Shown here piece by piece: positions 21,031 to 30,158 of a DNA stretch of 64,000 bases (the first letter of the stretch is position 1; each line of letters starts with the position of its first letter). Made by a program: the position numbers and the translations under genes. Source of the stretch: Pseudeuparius sepicola (Eukaryota > Arthropoda > Insecta > Coleoptera > Anthribidae). Under the pieces are notes generated by a model. The model saw only the letters and a list, made by a program, of their open reading frames with translations, did not search any database and had not been told where the DNA came from. The stretch is from contig OY987298.1 in the NCBI GenBank assembly GCA_963920635.1, positions 20,369,647 through 20,433,646 on the forward strand. Direction: 5' to 3'.

Positions 21031-22537
21031 GGATGGAAGTTCGTCCTCGGGCTTCTTGTTGAGTTGTTGAAGTTCTTGGAGTTCTGAGAGTGATATTCTT
21101 GGTTTGAAAAAGAGTGTTTGGAGTCTTTTTCGTTTTCTTAGGATGAAGTAGATGATGACACACATTAGAGTGATGATAAGAAGTGTGGCTGACCAGGTTG
21201 TTGTGGAGATGACGACTGGATCTAGGTGTATGGGTTGGATAGCCGACAATTGCGGTGTTTCTTGAAGAGACTGTAAATGATTTAGTTGTAGACGATACTT
21301 GGGATTAATTTTGACAGGAACGATGGCTGGGATTTCGGCTTCTTTTTGCGTGGCGGTATACCATTGATTTTCAATTTGAATTGGACAGGGTGATTGGATG
21401 ATTGCTGGTTGCTTTATGATTTTTTCTGTTTTTGAACATTTTTCGGTGATACGGAGTGGGTGATTTGTGCTGGCAATGAGGCTTCTCTTAGTTTGATGTA
21501 TGATCGGTTGCAGGAGAATGGCAGTGGTGCAGTTTTCTAATGTGGGCAGTTGACATCTGGTTGTTGACATAGTTTGACAGGTGATTTTTCTTTCTGTAGG
21601 TGTGCATGTGGAATACCAACGATTATTCCCATAGTAAACAGCAGGGGGTACCAAAACGATATCTTCTTTGTTATGGATTGGGTAAACTTGGTAGAGTGGG
21701 AATACAAGTTCATCAAGGATAGGAATTTTTAGGATAATGAGTATCTGACTTTCTGTAGAGATTATTGTACTTTGAGCAGTTTCGATTAGTTCAAAAGGGT
21801 GCATGTTATCGGATAAGAGAGAGGCTTTATTATAGATTGATTTGAGTTGATTTTCTAGTTTAATAATTTCAGAGAGAGAAAAGAGTTCAATGTTCGACTG
21901 TTGCAATGCAGCTAAATTAATAGTTCGAAGTAATTTTTGAAGGAATTGATTTAAACGATCGAGATTAAGTATTTCGCTATGAAGTGAGAGATATTTGTCA
22001 AATTCGTCGCTGAGGAGATTAATATCTTGTGCAATTTTAACTGTGTTATTATTAATAGTTTCAACTAACATGTTATATCGTTTTATTGTTTGTGAGGCAT
22101 AAGTTGTAGAGTTATTGAGGGTGCCAATAATTTGAGATTGCTTGTTTTCGATAGCTTGAATATGTTTTTCCAAAAATATACGATCATTCTCGTCGAGATT
22201 ACCTGTGATTGATTTAATGAAAGTACCTATATAGTTCATAATTCCACGTTTCTGTCTAGGGCGAATTAGTTTATGAAAATTGTCAAGAGTTTCATGATAA
22301 AGCAGTTGATATTGATTAAACATTTTGTAATAAGACGAAGTCGTAGAAGTATTAAAAAGAACTAAATTAACGGGGTAAAGTTTAAGGGTATTATCTATAG
22401 TGCTTAAGTTGAAAGTAAGTATGTGACGGTGAAAGTGGTCAAATAATTGTGCTTGGCCTACCAATTCTTGATAGTATCCATTATTAGGGATCGGGTGCAC
22501 TTGAAGGGCCAGGCAGTTGGTTATTAGGAGGGTGTTT
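21028..22537 (-). CDS. env: env, baculovirus F-like envelope glycoprotein (main exon)
   Basis: About 500 codons encode an envelope protein of the type found in gypsy-group errantiviruses and related to baculovirus F proteins. A furin-type site R-Q-K-R (about 82-85, counted from the codon at 22500) is followed by a hydrophobic fusion-peptide-like stretch starting GIMNYIGTF. Long helical sequence comes next, then a Cys-containing ectodomain (about 299-375), a membrane helix at about 434-454 and a basic, 36-residue tail. The frame has no ATG near its beginning: the codon at 22500 is GTG and the frame is open to 22608 without a start, so translation must begin elsewhere. The predicted acceptor TTACAG, with the exon starting at 22537, lies inside pol, whose frame ends at 22484. 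The stop lies in the polypurine tract. Confidence 0.93.
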
Positions 22538-25500
22538 CTGTAACAAGAGAGGTTTGCGTAAGCGTTTGATTTTTCTAGGATGAGAGTTAGTGGGTTTATT
22601 CTTAGTAGTTAAGACTTTAATTTTTGTATTGTCAGTAGAGGTAACAGTAGCGGGTATATAGGGTGCGTCGAGTTTGTTACGAGTGTTTTTGGAAAGGTAC
22701 ACGGTTTGTCCTTGTTCTGGAGTAGGAGTGGGATCTGGTAGATTTTTGTTGCGGTTTTCTAAAATGCGGGTTTCTTTTTCGTGAAGTTTAGTGTAAAGGG
22801 AATCAATAAAAGGGCGGAGTTCATCTTTATGTCGTTGATTATATTTTTCATAAATAGGTAAGTCGTCGTCGAATTGTATTTCTTCGATATAGGGGCCGTA
22901 GAGGATTGAGAAAGGGGAGTAGCCAGTAGCTGAGTGGATGGATTGGTTATAAATAAGGACACAGTGGGTGATTAGGTCTTGGAAATATTCTCTAGGTCGT
23001 TCATCTTGCATAACGCGCAGTTTTTCTGTAAATGTGGAATGGAATCGTTCGATAGGACTGTTAGAGTTAGGATTATTAACTGTGGTAAAATGGAGTTCTA
23101 TTTTGTGGAGTTTACAAAATTCTTTAAAGAGATTATTGGAAAATTCAGTTCCTTCGTCACAGACAATTTTGCGCGGATAATTGTGATGAGAAAAGTAATG
23201 ACGTAATTTGCTGAGAATGGATATATTCATTTTGTCTTGTATATTGTAAACTTGAGCGTATTTGGAAAATGAATCTATGATTGTTAGAAAACTTTGACGA
23301 TTACAGCAAAAGGTGTCTATGTGGATAATATCAAAAGGTTCTTGTCCTAATAGGGGGCCTTTGAAGGGAAGTTTATAAGGGTGTCTTTCATATTTATTTC
23401 GGAGGCATATATCGCATTTATTAATATAATCGGAAATCGTAGTGCGCATATTTGGCCAATAATAATGGAGTTTCAAGTGATTGAGAGTTTCGAGTATGCC
23501 ATTATGATTTTGCTTGTGGTAATCTTGAACACATTGAAGTTGTTTATCGGGATTCTCTATGTCTTGAGTTTGTTTAGAGCAGAAAGAGATACGAACGGTT
23601 TCATTAAAAGTATTGCGGACATATTCAGATATAAATTTTTGGATATCCGTTTGTTCTGTGAGGATATGGTAGCGTTGATTAGGAGATATTATAGAATGGA
23701 GAGTGTTTTTAATGTCAGTTTTCCAATCTTTTTCAGTAAGAGTTACGTAATATTGGTGTTTACTTTTGAATTTAAGGATGTATTGAACGTCATGTTTGTT
23801 TCCAAATTTTAAGATAATTTGATTAGGAAAATAATTAATGGGTTCTTCGGAAAATGGAATAGTTGCAATAGGGTTTTCGTGTGTGGAGTGTTGTGTGGAT
23901 AGTCCAGTTTGTTTTTCATAAGTTTCGTTAATAAAGTCGTCAATATTAAAGTCATCGTCATGTGAGGGAGGATTTACACAGATCGAGTCTAATTCATGCA
24001 TATTGAGTTCGATACGGGAAAGAGCGTCGGCTACAAAATTTTCTTTACCTTTGCGATATACAATTTCAAAATTATATTCTTCTAATTTGAGTTTCCACCG
24101 GGCGAGACGAGAATGGGGTTCCTTAATTTTATAGAGCCAGACTAAGGGGTTGTGATCGGTTTCTATGGTGAATTTTACACCAAAAAGATAGGGCCGGAAA
24201 TGTTTACAGGATTCTATGATTGCAAGGAGTTCTTTCTCGATTGTGGAGTAGTTTCGTTCTGCGGTAATAAGGGTGCGGGAGTAGTAAGCGATTGGTTTTC
24301 CTTTTTGGGATAGGACAGAGCCAATAGCAACGTTAGAGGCGTCAGTAGTTAGTGTAAAAGGTAGAGAAAAGTCAGGGTATTGGAGAATTGGGGAGTTACT
24401 TAGAGCGGATTTACATTTTTCAAAACAATCTATATATTGAGGGTGGTCAATTTCAATTTTGGTGTCTTTTCGTAAACAACGTGTCATGGGTGTTGTCATT
24501 TTTGAGAAATTAGGAATGAAGCGGCGATAATAGCCTATTAGTCCCAAGAAACTTTTAATTTCCTTAGTAGTTTTAGGAATGGGGAAGTTTTGGATTGCGG
24601 ATATTTTGTTTGGATTGGGTTTAATGCCTTCGGGAGTAATCACGTGGCCAAGGAAAGCTACTTCTTTGTTTAGGAATTCAGATTTGTCGAGTTGAATTTT
24701 TAGGTTTACTTCACGGAATTTTTGAAAGATGGATTTTATATGTATAAGATGTTCTTGTAAAGATTTGGAAAATATAATGACGTCATCCATATAGACAAAA
24801 CATGATTTGTAAAGGTATTCTCTTAGAATTTCATCCATCATGCGTTGGAAGGTCGCTGGGGCGTTTTTTAGACCAAACGGCATTCTTGTATATTCGAAGT
24901 GGCCATTGGGAACTGTGAAGGCGGTTTTTTCAACGGAGTTGGGGTGTACTTCAATTTGGTGAAAACCTTGGGCTAAGTCGAGGGTTGTGAAGTATGTGCA
25001 TTTGCCTAAATTGTCAAGTATTTCGTCGATGCGGGGAAGGGGATATTTGTCTTCAACCGTATTATCGTTTAGTTTGCGATAGTCTATAACCATGCGAAAC
25101 TTGCGTTTACCGGATGCATCCATTTTCTTTGGAACGATCCAAACGGGCGAAGAATAAGGGGAAATTGAAGGTCGGATTATATTTTGTTCTAAGAGTTTAT
25201 CAATTTGGGAAGAAATTTCGCTTTGCATGACTTTAGGATGTCGGAAAGAACGGGAAAAAATAGGAGTTTCGTCTTTTGTGCGGATTTCGTGTTTGACAGA
25301 ACTAGTAAATGACAGATCAGATGATTCATTGTAAAAAATATCTTTAAATTTATGACATAGATCAAGAATTTTTTGCTTTTCTTCGGAATTCAGATGTTTT
25401 GTTCGAATAGAGTTGGGATCAAATGAGTTATTGGAGAAGGGAGGTGATAATTCTTCAAAATCGGATAGTGGATAAACAGATATTGGTTCAGGGAAGTCAA

Positions 25501-26131
25501 TATTTAAATTTTCTGGTTGTGGTATTTCTACAAACCCATCATTGGCATGGTGTATTGAAATTGGGAGTACAGTTTGGTTATCAAGGGTAATTTCTGGGAG
25601 TACAACTTCACCATTATTGATATTTACTGGGATACGGAGTCGATTATTCGAACGATATATAACTTCAAATGGAACGGAAACGCCTAATTTACGAATAGAA
25701 AATATATGAGTTTCATAATCTATATTTGCACCTAATTGGTCGAGTTCACCAGTACCTAAAAGAATATCAAAATCGTTGTGCCAGTCGGCAATTCTAACTA
25801 TAAACGGTTGATCAATGCCAATTTCGTTAAAAACGGGAAAATAAAGGTTTTCGGAGTAGGTTTTAGGAGTTTTCATAGAAATAAGAGTAAAGGGTTCAAA
25901 AAATTGATATTTTGGATCGAAATTTTGTGCAGCTTCGGGAGTTATTACAGTATCGGATCCACCAGAATCTATTAATACTTTAAGATTAGAATAAGGGAGA
26001 TAGAAAAATGGAAGTTTGGTGGCTTTTGAAATATTATTTAATTCGATAATTCGGGATTGGGAGGAGATTCCGAGGCTTGTTCTCGAAAATTTTCGGAAAA
26101 GTATTCTTCGGTTTCTAAATTGGAATCGCAT
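22484..26131 (-). CDS. pol: pol polyprotein: protease, reverse transcriptase, RNase H, integrase
   Basis: 1215 codons, uninterrupted. Counting from the ATG at 26131: an aspartic protease with LIDSGGSDTVI (Asp about 55); reverse transcriptase with LDLAQGFHQ (384-392), PFGLKNAP and the catalytic YMDD (447-450); RNase H with TDAS (Asp 597), the ETDHN block (Asp 659) and ADALSR (Asp 702); an integrase zinc finger (His 872, His 876, Cys 906, Cys 909); and the integrase catalytic triad Asp 939, Asp 992, Glu 1028. All expected active-site residues are present. The frame is -1 relative to gag and overlaps its end by 94 bases, so it is most likely made as a Gag-Pol fusion by frameshifting and not from its own ATG. 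Its last 54 bases overlap env. Domain order (RT, RNase H, then integrase) is that of Ty3/gypsy elements. Confidence 0.97.
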   Translation of the reverse strand: MRFQFRNRRILFRKFSRTSLGISSQSRIIELNNISKATKLPFFYLPYSNLKVLIDSGGSDTVITPEAAQNFDPKYQFFEPFTLISMKTPKTYSENLYFPVFNEIGIDQPFIVRIADWHNDFDILLGTGELDQLGANIDYETHIFSIRKLGVSVPFEVIYRSNNRLRIPVNINNGEVVLPEITLDNQTVLPISIHHANDGFVEIPQPENLNIDFPEPISVYPLSDFEELSPPFSNNSFDPNSIRTKHLNSEEKQKILDLCHKFKDIFYNESSDLSFTSSVKHEIRTKDETPIFSRSFRHPKVMQSEISSQIDKLLEQNIIRPSISPYSSPVWIVPKKMDASGKRKFRMVIDYRKLNDNTVEDKYPLPRIDEILDNLGKCTYFTTLDLAQGFHQIEVHPNSVEKTAFTVPNGHFEYTRMPFGLKNAPATFQRMMDEILREYLYKSCFVYMDDVIIFSKSLQEHLIHIKSIFQKFREVNLKIQLDKSEFLNKEVAFLGHVITPEGIKPNPNKISAIQNFPIPKTTKEIKSFLGLIGYYRRFIPNFSKMTTPMTRCLRKDTKIEIDHPQYIDCFEKCKSALSNSPILQYPDFSLPFTLTTDASNVAIGSVLSQKGKPIAYYSRTLITAERNYSTIEKELLAIIESCKHFRPYLFGVKFTIETDHNPLVWLYKIKEPHSRLARWKLKLEEYNFEIVYRKGKENFVADALSRIELNMHELDSICVNPPSHDDDFNIDDFINETYEKQTGLSTQHSTHENPIATIPFSEEPINYFPNQIILKFGNKHDVQYILKFKSKHQYYVTLTEKDWKTDIKNTLHSIISPNQRYHILTEQTDIQKFISEYVRNTFNETVRISFCSKQTQDIENPDKQLQCVQDYHKQNHNGILETLNHLKLHYYWPNMRTTISDYINKCDICLRNKYERHPYKLPFKGPLLGQEPFDIIHIDTFCCNRQSFLTIIDSFSKYAQVYNIQDKMNISILSKLRHYFSHHNYPRKIVCDEGTEFSNNLFKEFCKLHKIELHFTTVNNPNSNSPIERFHSTFTEKLRVMQDERPREYFQDLITHCVLIYNQSIHSATGYSPFSILYGPYIEEIQFDDDLPIYEKYNQRHKDELRPFIDSLYTKLHEKETRILENRNKNLPDPTPTPEQGQTVYLSKNTRNKLDAPYIPATVTSTDNTKIKVLTTKNKPTNSHPRKIKRLRKPLLLQKHPPNNQLPGPSSAPDP
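22538..22551 (-). promoter_or_regulatory. Predicted env splice acceptor
   Basis: On the minus strand CTCTCTTGTTACAG gives a pyrimidine tract and a TTACAG acceptor; the exon begins at 22537. It leaves one base to complete a codon, which matches the donor at 27313. This is inferred from sequence, with no RNA evidence. Confidence 0.75.
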
Positions 26132-27291
26132 TCTATATTATTATGGAAAGTACGTGTGGACATTGGGGTTGGTTTGTAAGTTTGCTGTGACGGCAATTTT
26201 GAAGTTATGGACATAGGAGTTGGAGTTGGACGATATTGATTTTGGAAGTAATTATTGTTGGGTCTATTAGATGGTGGGCTGAATACTTGTCTATTAGGTG
26301 GAGGGTTTTGTCTTTGAGGAATGGGCCTATTTGTGTTGCCAAAATTTCTAGGTGAGTTTGAAGGACCTTGATTAAAGTTTTGAGGGAATTGTTGATTAAA
26401 ATTTGGGTTCATATTCGTATTATGATTAGGTTGTGGGTTGCGAGGTGGTTGAGGATTTTGATTAGTAGGGCGATTGGTAGTGGTAGGTTGACTGTTTCTT
26501 TGATAATCGCGGGGATAGGTGGTAGATTTAAGATAAGACATATATTGCTGTTGCTGTTTGTGGTTATCTAAAGCTATGCATTTTTGAAGTGCTTCGTCGA
26601 GAGAGTTTAATTCAAAATGAGATAAATGATCGCAATAGGGATTGTTTATGCCAGTACAAAATGTTCTAAGGGCTTGTTTTCTGAAAAACGAAGCTTTAAA
26701 CTCGATTGCCTGAGCGTTATTTTCATGTAAAGAAACATGCTGTAAAAGATCATTAAGTGCTAAAGTTATTCGGTTGTAATAGTCATCATAAGATTCAGAA
26801 CGCTTTTGAACTGTGGTGGTTAATTGTGTTAATAAAATTTCTTCTGTGCGACGGTCGCCATATTTTTGGAGTAAAAGGGGCTTTATTTCTGCCCAAGAAG
26901 TTTTATTGTGTAAATTTAAGAAATCACGAGCCTCATTTTTAATTTTGGAAACGATATGAGTGTTAATTATATATAGTTGAGTGGCATTAGCACCTTGTTG
27001 AGTGAAAAAAGCAATTAAATTATCAACTGAATTTATAAATGTGGAGAGGTTATCTCCCGGTTTATATTCTGGAAGAGTGTTGCACAAATTATTAATGTCG
27101 GTATTTGTTAAAGCCATTTCTTGAGTTTTTGAAGTTGAGGGCTGAGAAATTAAAATTTGAGGGTTTTTTAAATCTTCAGATAAATTTTTAGAATATGGTT
27201 TAAAACGAGGTTTTTGTTTAGGAGCTTTTGGAGTAATAGAAAAATGAGCTAAATCTTCTAATAATGAACCTTCAGGGTAATCAGAACTCAT
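26038..27291 (-). CDS. gag: gag structural polyprotein
   Basis: 417 codons from a genuine ATG at 27291. The N-terminal ~60 residues are charged and Ser/Pro-rich. Residues ~60-250 form the capsid-like helical core (PEYKPGDNLSTFINSVDNL and LLQKYGDRRTEEILL-type segments). Residues ~260-400 are a long low-complexity Asn/Gln/Pro/Arg-rich region with no Cys-His zinc knuckle; lack of a classical knuckle is common in errantivirus Gag, and the basic low-complexity region probably serves RNA binding. The ATG has a weak context (C at -3) and lies 18 bases downstream of a 9-codon leader ORF. pol follows by -1 frameshift. Confidence 0.93.
   Translation of the reverse strand: MSSDYPEGSLLEDLAHFSITPKAPKQKPRFKPYSKNLSEDLKNPQILISQPSTSKTQEMALTNTDINNLCNTLPEYKPGDNLSTFINSVDNLIAFFTQQGANATQLYIINTHIVSKIKNEARDFLNLHNKTSWAEIKPLLLQKYGDRRTEEILLTQLTTTVQKRSESYDDYYNRITLALNDLLQHVSLHENNAQAIEFKASFFRKQALRTFCTGINNPYCDHLSHFELNSLDEALQKCIALDNHKQQQQYMSYLKSTTYPRDYQRNSQPTTTNRPTNQNPQPPRNPQPNHNTNMNPNFNQQFPQNFNQGPSNSPRNFGNTNRPIPQRQNPPPNRQVFSPPSNRPNNNYFQNQYRPTPTPMSITSKLPSQQTYKPTPMSTRTFHNNIECDSNLETEEYFSENFREQASESPPNPELSN
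26086..26092 (-). promoter_or_regulatory. Candidate -1 ribosomal frameshift heptamer
   Basis: On the minus strand A AAT TTT lies in the gag frame (its in-frame codons are AAT TTT), fits the X XXY YYZ pattern, and sits within the 94-base gag-pol overlap, with pol in the -1 frame. A downstream stimulatory structure was not worked out. It is the best heptamer that I found in the overlap. Confidence 0.65.
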
Positions 27292-27307
27292 GAGAAAAAG
27301 GAAGTGA

Positions 27308-27313
27308 ACTTAC
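27308..27313 (-). promoter_or_regulatory. Predicted env splice donor
   Basis: GTAAGT on the minus strand, 17 bases upstream of the gag ATG, is a consensus 5' splice site. It also contains the stop codon (TAA, 27312-27310) of the short leader ORF, so splicing removes that stop. Confidence 0.75.
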
Positions 27314-27339
27314 AGGACAAGAAGAATCGCTCTGGACAT
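27314..27339 (-). CDS. Leader mini-exon: upstream AUG predicted to start env
   Basis: The only ATG in the leader (27339) has G at -3 and opens a frame of eight codons plus two bases that ends at the splice donor. Its residues are mostly hydrophobic after one Arg, as expected for the beginning of a signal peptide. Unspliced, it is a 9-codon uORF terminating within the donor. Spliced to 22537, the codon phase is compatible with env (two bases plus one), and the first env residues after the junction are hydrophobic. It would supply both the missing start codon and the front half of the signal peptide. Errantivirus env is known to be made from a spliced RNA in Drosophila elements; the exact junction here is my inference. 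Confidence 0.65.
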
Positions 27340-27447
27340 CCCTGCCGTATGGTTCTCCAATCTCTGCACAGGTTTCTTCTCCCAGGTCGTTGATAACTGC
27401 CAAATCGTTGAGACGAACCGATGATCCTCCTTTGGATTCCGTGCAGC

Positions 27448-27465
27448 TATCCTGTTCGCAGCGCC
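27448..27465 (-). promoter_or_regulatory. Primer-binding site
   Basis: On the minus strand the internal region begins GGCGCTGCGAAC directly after the 5' LTR. With the last LTR base it reads TGGCGC, the usual start of a site complementary to a tRNA 3' end. The tRNA species cannot be assigned without comparison to tRNA sequences. Confidence 0.7.
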
Positions 27466-27662
27466 AGTTATGTTCCGGGGTCGAAAATCTTCGTTTTTAA
27501 AAAGGTTTATTGAACGTAGGGTATAAACTATTACTGATCGATTAATTGCGGTCGCGATATTTATATAAATTGGAAATGCGGTGTACGAAAAATAAAAAGC
27601 TGATTCCGCTGATTCGGGGTTTTCGTCCAGGTCGGTGTGCTGTGGGGTCGATGAACATAACT
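27466..27662 (-). repeat. 5' LTR of the errantivirus
   Basis: 197 bp, identical to 20822-21018. The TATA-like sequence lies at 27559-27569. The identity of the pair implies insertion too recent for a visible substitution. Confidence 0.97.
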
Positions 27663-27670
27663 CGCAGGTC

Positions 27671-27903
27671 TAGAGATGTGTCAATCGTGAATGATTCGAT
27701 CACTTGAACAGAAACGGCTGATATAAAACCTCAAGATTGAATTAAGCCAATACCGTACGAGTTTACAGGCATGCTCCTGACTAGGTACCTACTATATGAC
27801 TGAAGTGATTGAAATGAACGATTGATTGAAATGATTCGATCTTTTTTGAAATCGGTTACTGATCGATTCGGTCGTAGTAAAATGAACGAATTACCCATCT
27901 CTA
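27671..27903. mobile_element. hAT-type MITE with 8-bp target duplication
   Basis: The ends are TAGAGATGTG and CCCATCTCTA, with internal GATTCGATC/GATCGATTCGG repeats. The flanks CGCAGGTC (27663-27670) and CCCAGGTC (27904-27911) match at 7 of 8 positions, as for a hAT insertion. The errantivirus inserted at the CGCA within the left duplication. Confidence 0.7.
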
Positions 27904-27911
27904 CCCAGGTC

Positions 27912-28976
27912 ATTTTATTTGACGGAAGACGAAGAGGGGAGAAGGCGACGTTACCGGTTCTTAAATTAATGTAAACTACGTCACAGCCATTTATTACCGT
28001 ATTCAACTCAATTTTGCAACTAAAGTAGCGCGAAAAAAATTTTTTCTTTAGCGTTTCCGGACGTTTAAAGGCGATATCTATCCATTACAAAAATAAAAAA
28101 ATGTGGTATACGAGCCCATTCATTGGGAAAAAATAAACTGTATCATTTCTGCTCTTAATTTTCTACTTTTTTAAATAAGTACTATATCTAAGCACATTCA
28201 AATAAAAAATATTGAATAATACACAGACAAAAAGAAGTTTTTCGTACTCGGGCGGTTCGCCAGCCTCGACTGCGCCTCAGCATGTAAAATTTGCATCCGT
28301 CGAAAAAACCCACCTTTTCGTCCTTGTACCAAAAACTGCGACGAGCGGACACAATTAATTAATAGGCTTCACATAATAATATGTTAAAGTACAGTCAGGT
28401 ATAAAAAAATTGGGAAATTGTGCAAGGTACAGGCAAGGTACAGCGTGCGTATCTACTTGGGCGCTACGAGGTGCCAGAAGACGTTGCGCAAAACTTTGAG
28501 CCGCTACCGGAAATAAACTACCTATTGCTCATAGAAAAAAGTTGTTCATAGGTAAATATTGTAGTGAACAACTTTTGTAAAAAAAATCTGCCGTTAGCGA
28601 GCAAAGTTGTTAGAGATGTGAAAAAAATTGCAACCCCCTTTTTTCGATTATTTTATCTTATAACTTTTTATATATGCAAAATTCAAGAAAATGTCAAGAA
28701 CAAAACTTTGCAGATAATCTTTTTTCCTTCAAAAATGGCATCAGCTATTTTTTTGGTAAAACCAAAAATACATATGTTATGGGCGAAAAATCAATTTACC
28801 CCTAAATTCAAGATGGCGGAAAACCTGCAAAGGATTGATGGTCGAAAACTCGAATTTAGGCCTTCTATATGGTGTACTGTCGACGAAAAAAGACTCGACG
28901 ATATCGAACAATTCTCAAAAATCCATAATATCGATAAAACAATCCCACCCTGTATAGGACCCACAAGAAACCCAGC
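27912..28976. other. No gene recognised
   Basis: AT-rich. Frames cross this region on both strands, but none carries a recognised domain. Confidence 0.35.
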
Positions 28977-29100
28977 TCGAATTCCCGTGCGCGTCCCGGC
29001 CAAGCCAAAAGCCCGGGGCGTACACCGATACATCATGCAAATCGGCTTTAAAAGGCTCGCCGAGTAACTGCATATAAAATTCATGGCGGTGTTTTGATGT
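28977..29100. repeat. Paralogous GC-rich segment, copy 1
   Basis: GCGTCCCGGCCAAGC, then CCGATACATCATGCAAATCG and GGTGTTTTGATGTAAC, align with 31485-31620 over about 125 bases. The 20-mer CCGATACATCATGCAAATCG, which contains an ATGCAAAT octamer, is identical in both. Open frames cross it on both strands, but no frame is preferentially conserved as far as I can see. Either an old repeat or a duplicated regulatory element. Confidence 0.55.
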
Positions 29101-30158
29101 AACTTTTTTGCGGCCACGCAAAATATACCGCCTACGAATTTCAATGCGCTGTTTGTTCGAAACTCCTTTTGCAAGCCTTTCGTTTGGGGTTCATATTGAT
29201 TGGCTACATGGAAGGAAGACAAGAACAGAGAGGGTTTGCTGGATTTATGGCACAAGCGTGGATGTGACCGTATGCCATGGCACAGCCGACTCAAGGAAAG
29301 CCCTGAAGTTGAGAAAGCCGGCAACATGGCTTGCGGGTCTGCGCGGCGTGGCCTGTCACTCCCTGTCAGTTGATTTTACAAGAAATTTACCAGAAGTAAT
29401 TTGTGAAGTGCGGGTAATGCTACGACGAGGCAGTGTGTCTCTGGGTGGAAACAGACAGCCCGAAGTGCTGGCGACAGCTTTATTATAAATTTGTTTTGTT
29501 TGTGAAAAAATGAAACATTTCTCTAAAAGTTCAAAGTGACGACGCGTTCCTTTAATAAGAGTAAAAATAAAGTTAGGAAAAAAAATGCTGTGGTTGTTTG
29601 CCCCTTTGTTTCGGTTTAATCAGTTCTTTTTTGTGATATATTTGTCTATATATTAGTTTCTAAGTTGTAATTAGGTATTGCAAAATGTTATTTTTTATTA
29701 GTATTTTAAATATGGATGCACACACAAGTGGATATAACTTTTTCACTTAGGTGTATCTAAATTATGTGTATGTGCTATGTTTTATACTACCATAATATTA
29801 TGAATAAATTTCATTTGATTTACAACAATTTATTACGATACGAAATTTAAAAGAAGCAATTTTATTTATCCTGCTATAGGCGGCTGCGACACCACATCAG
29901 GATTTTTTTGGAAAAGGAAAACAACAACACGTACAAACGTTTATGCCGGAGAAAGGTTTGTACTGGAACTGTACAAACTTCAACCATCAGAAGGCAGCCT
30001 TAGTGAGCAAAGATAATATGCTTGTTTCAATATATTATTATAGATACCTCACGGGTGGTGTGGAAAGGAGAAGCAACATTAAAATAAGTTAAAATATTAA
30101 AAAGGTACCAAAATATCACTCAAAAAACATGGTTTCGTCTATATTTTGCTGTATTATA
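29101..30158. other. GC-richer tract, then AT-rich sequence; no gene recognised
   Basis: 29250-29480 is GC-richer and crossed by an open frame without any known domain. 29500-30158 is AT-rich. No transposon ends are seen. Confidence 0.3.

Larger units (their letters stand above)
20822..27662 (-). mobile_element. Complete endogenous errantivirus (gypsy group) with gag, pol and env
   Basis: The 6841-bp provirus reads right to left. The two 197-bp LTRs appear identical on inspection and begin and end with the short inverted repeat AGTTAT/ATAACT. CGCA is duplicated at both flanks (20818-20821 and 27663-27666); a 4-bp alternating pyrimidine-purine duplication is characteristic of gypsy-group errantiviruses. 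A TGGCGC-type primer-binding site overlaps the last LTR base, and a polypurine tract TAAGGGGGGAAG precedes the 3' LTR. gag, pol and env are all open for their full length. The insertion is young, apparently complete, and may be capable of activity; nothing here shows expression. It interrupts the target duplication of the hAT MITE at 27671. Confidence 0.97.

Noticed and set aside
20654..21163. Open frame of 169 codons across the 3' LTR and end of env on the minus strand
   Set aside because: It is an out-of-frame shadow of env running through the LTR into flanking DNA, with no domain.
22498..22500. GTG as the env start codon
   Set aside because: A GTG start is not expected in an animal gene; the frame is open upstream without ATG and a splice route is available.
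23381..23812. Plus-strand frame of 143 codons
   Set aside because: Antisense shadow of pol.
28564..29327. Overlapping long frames on both strands
   Set aside because: Both strands are open because of GC content over the paralogous segment; neither shows a domain and I could not prefer one strand.
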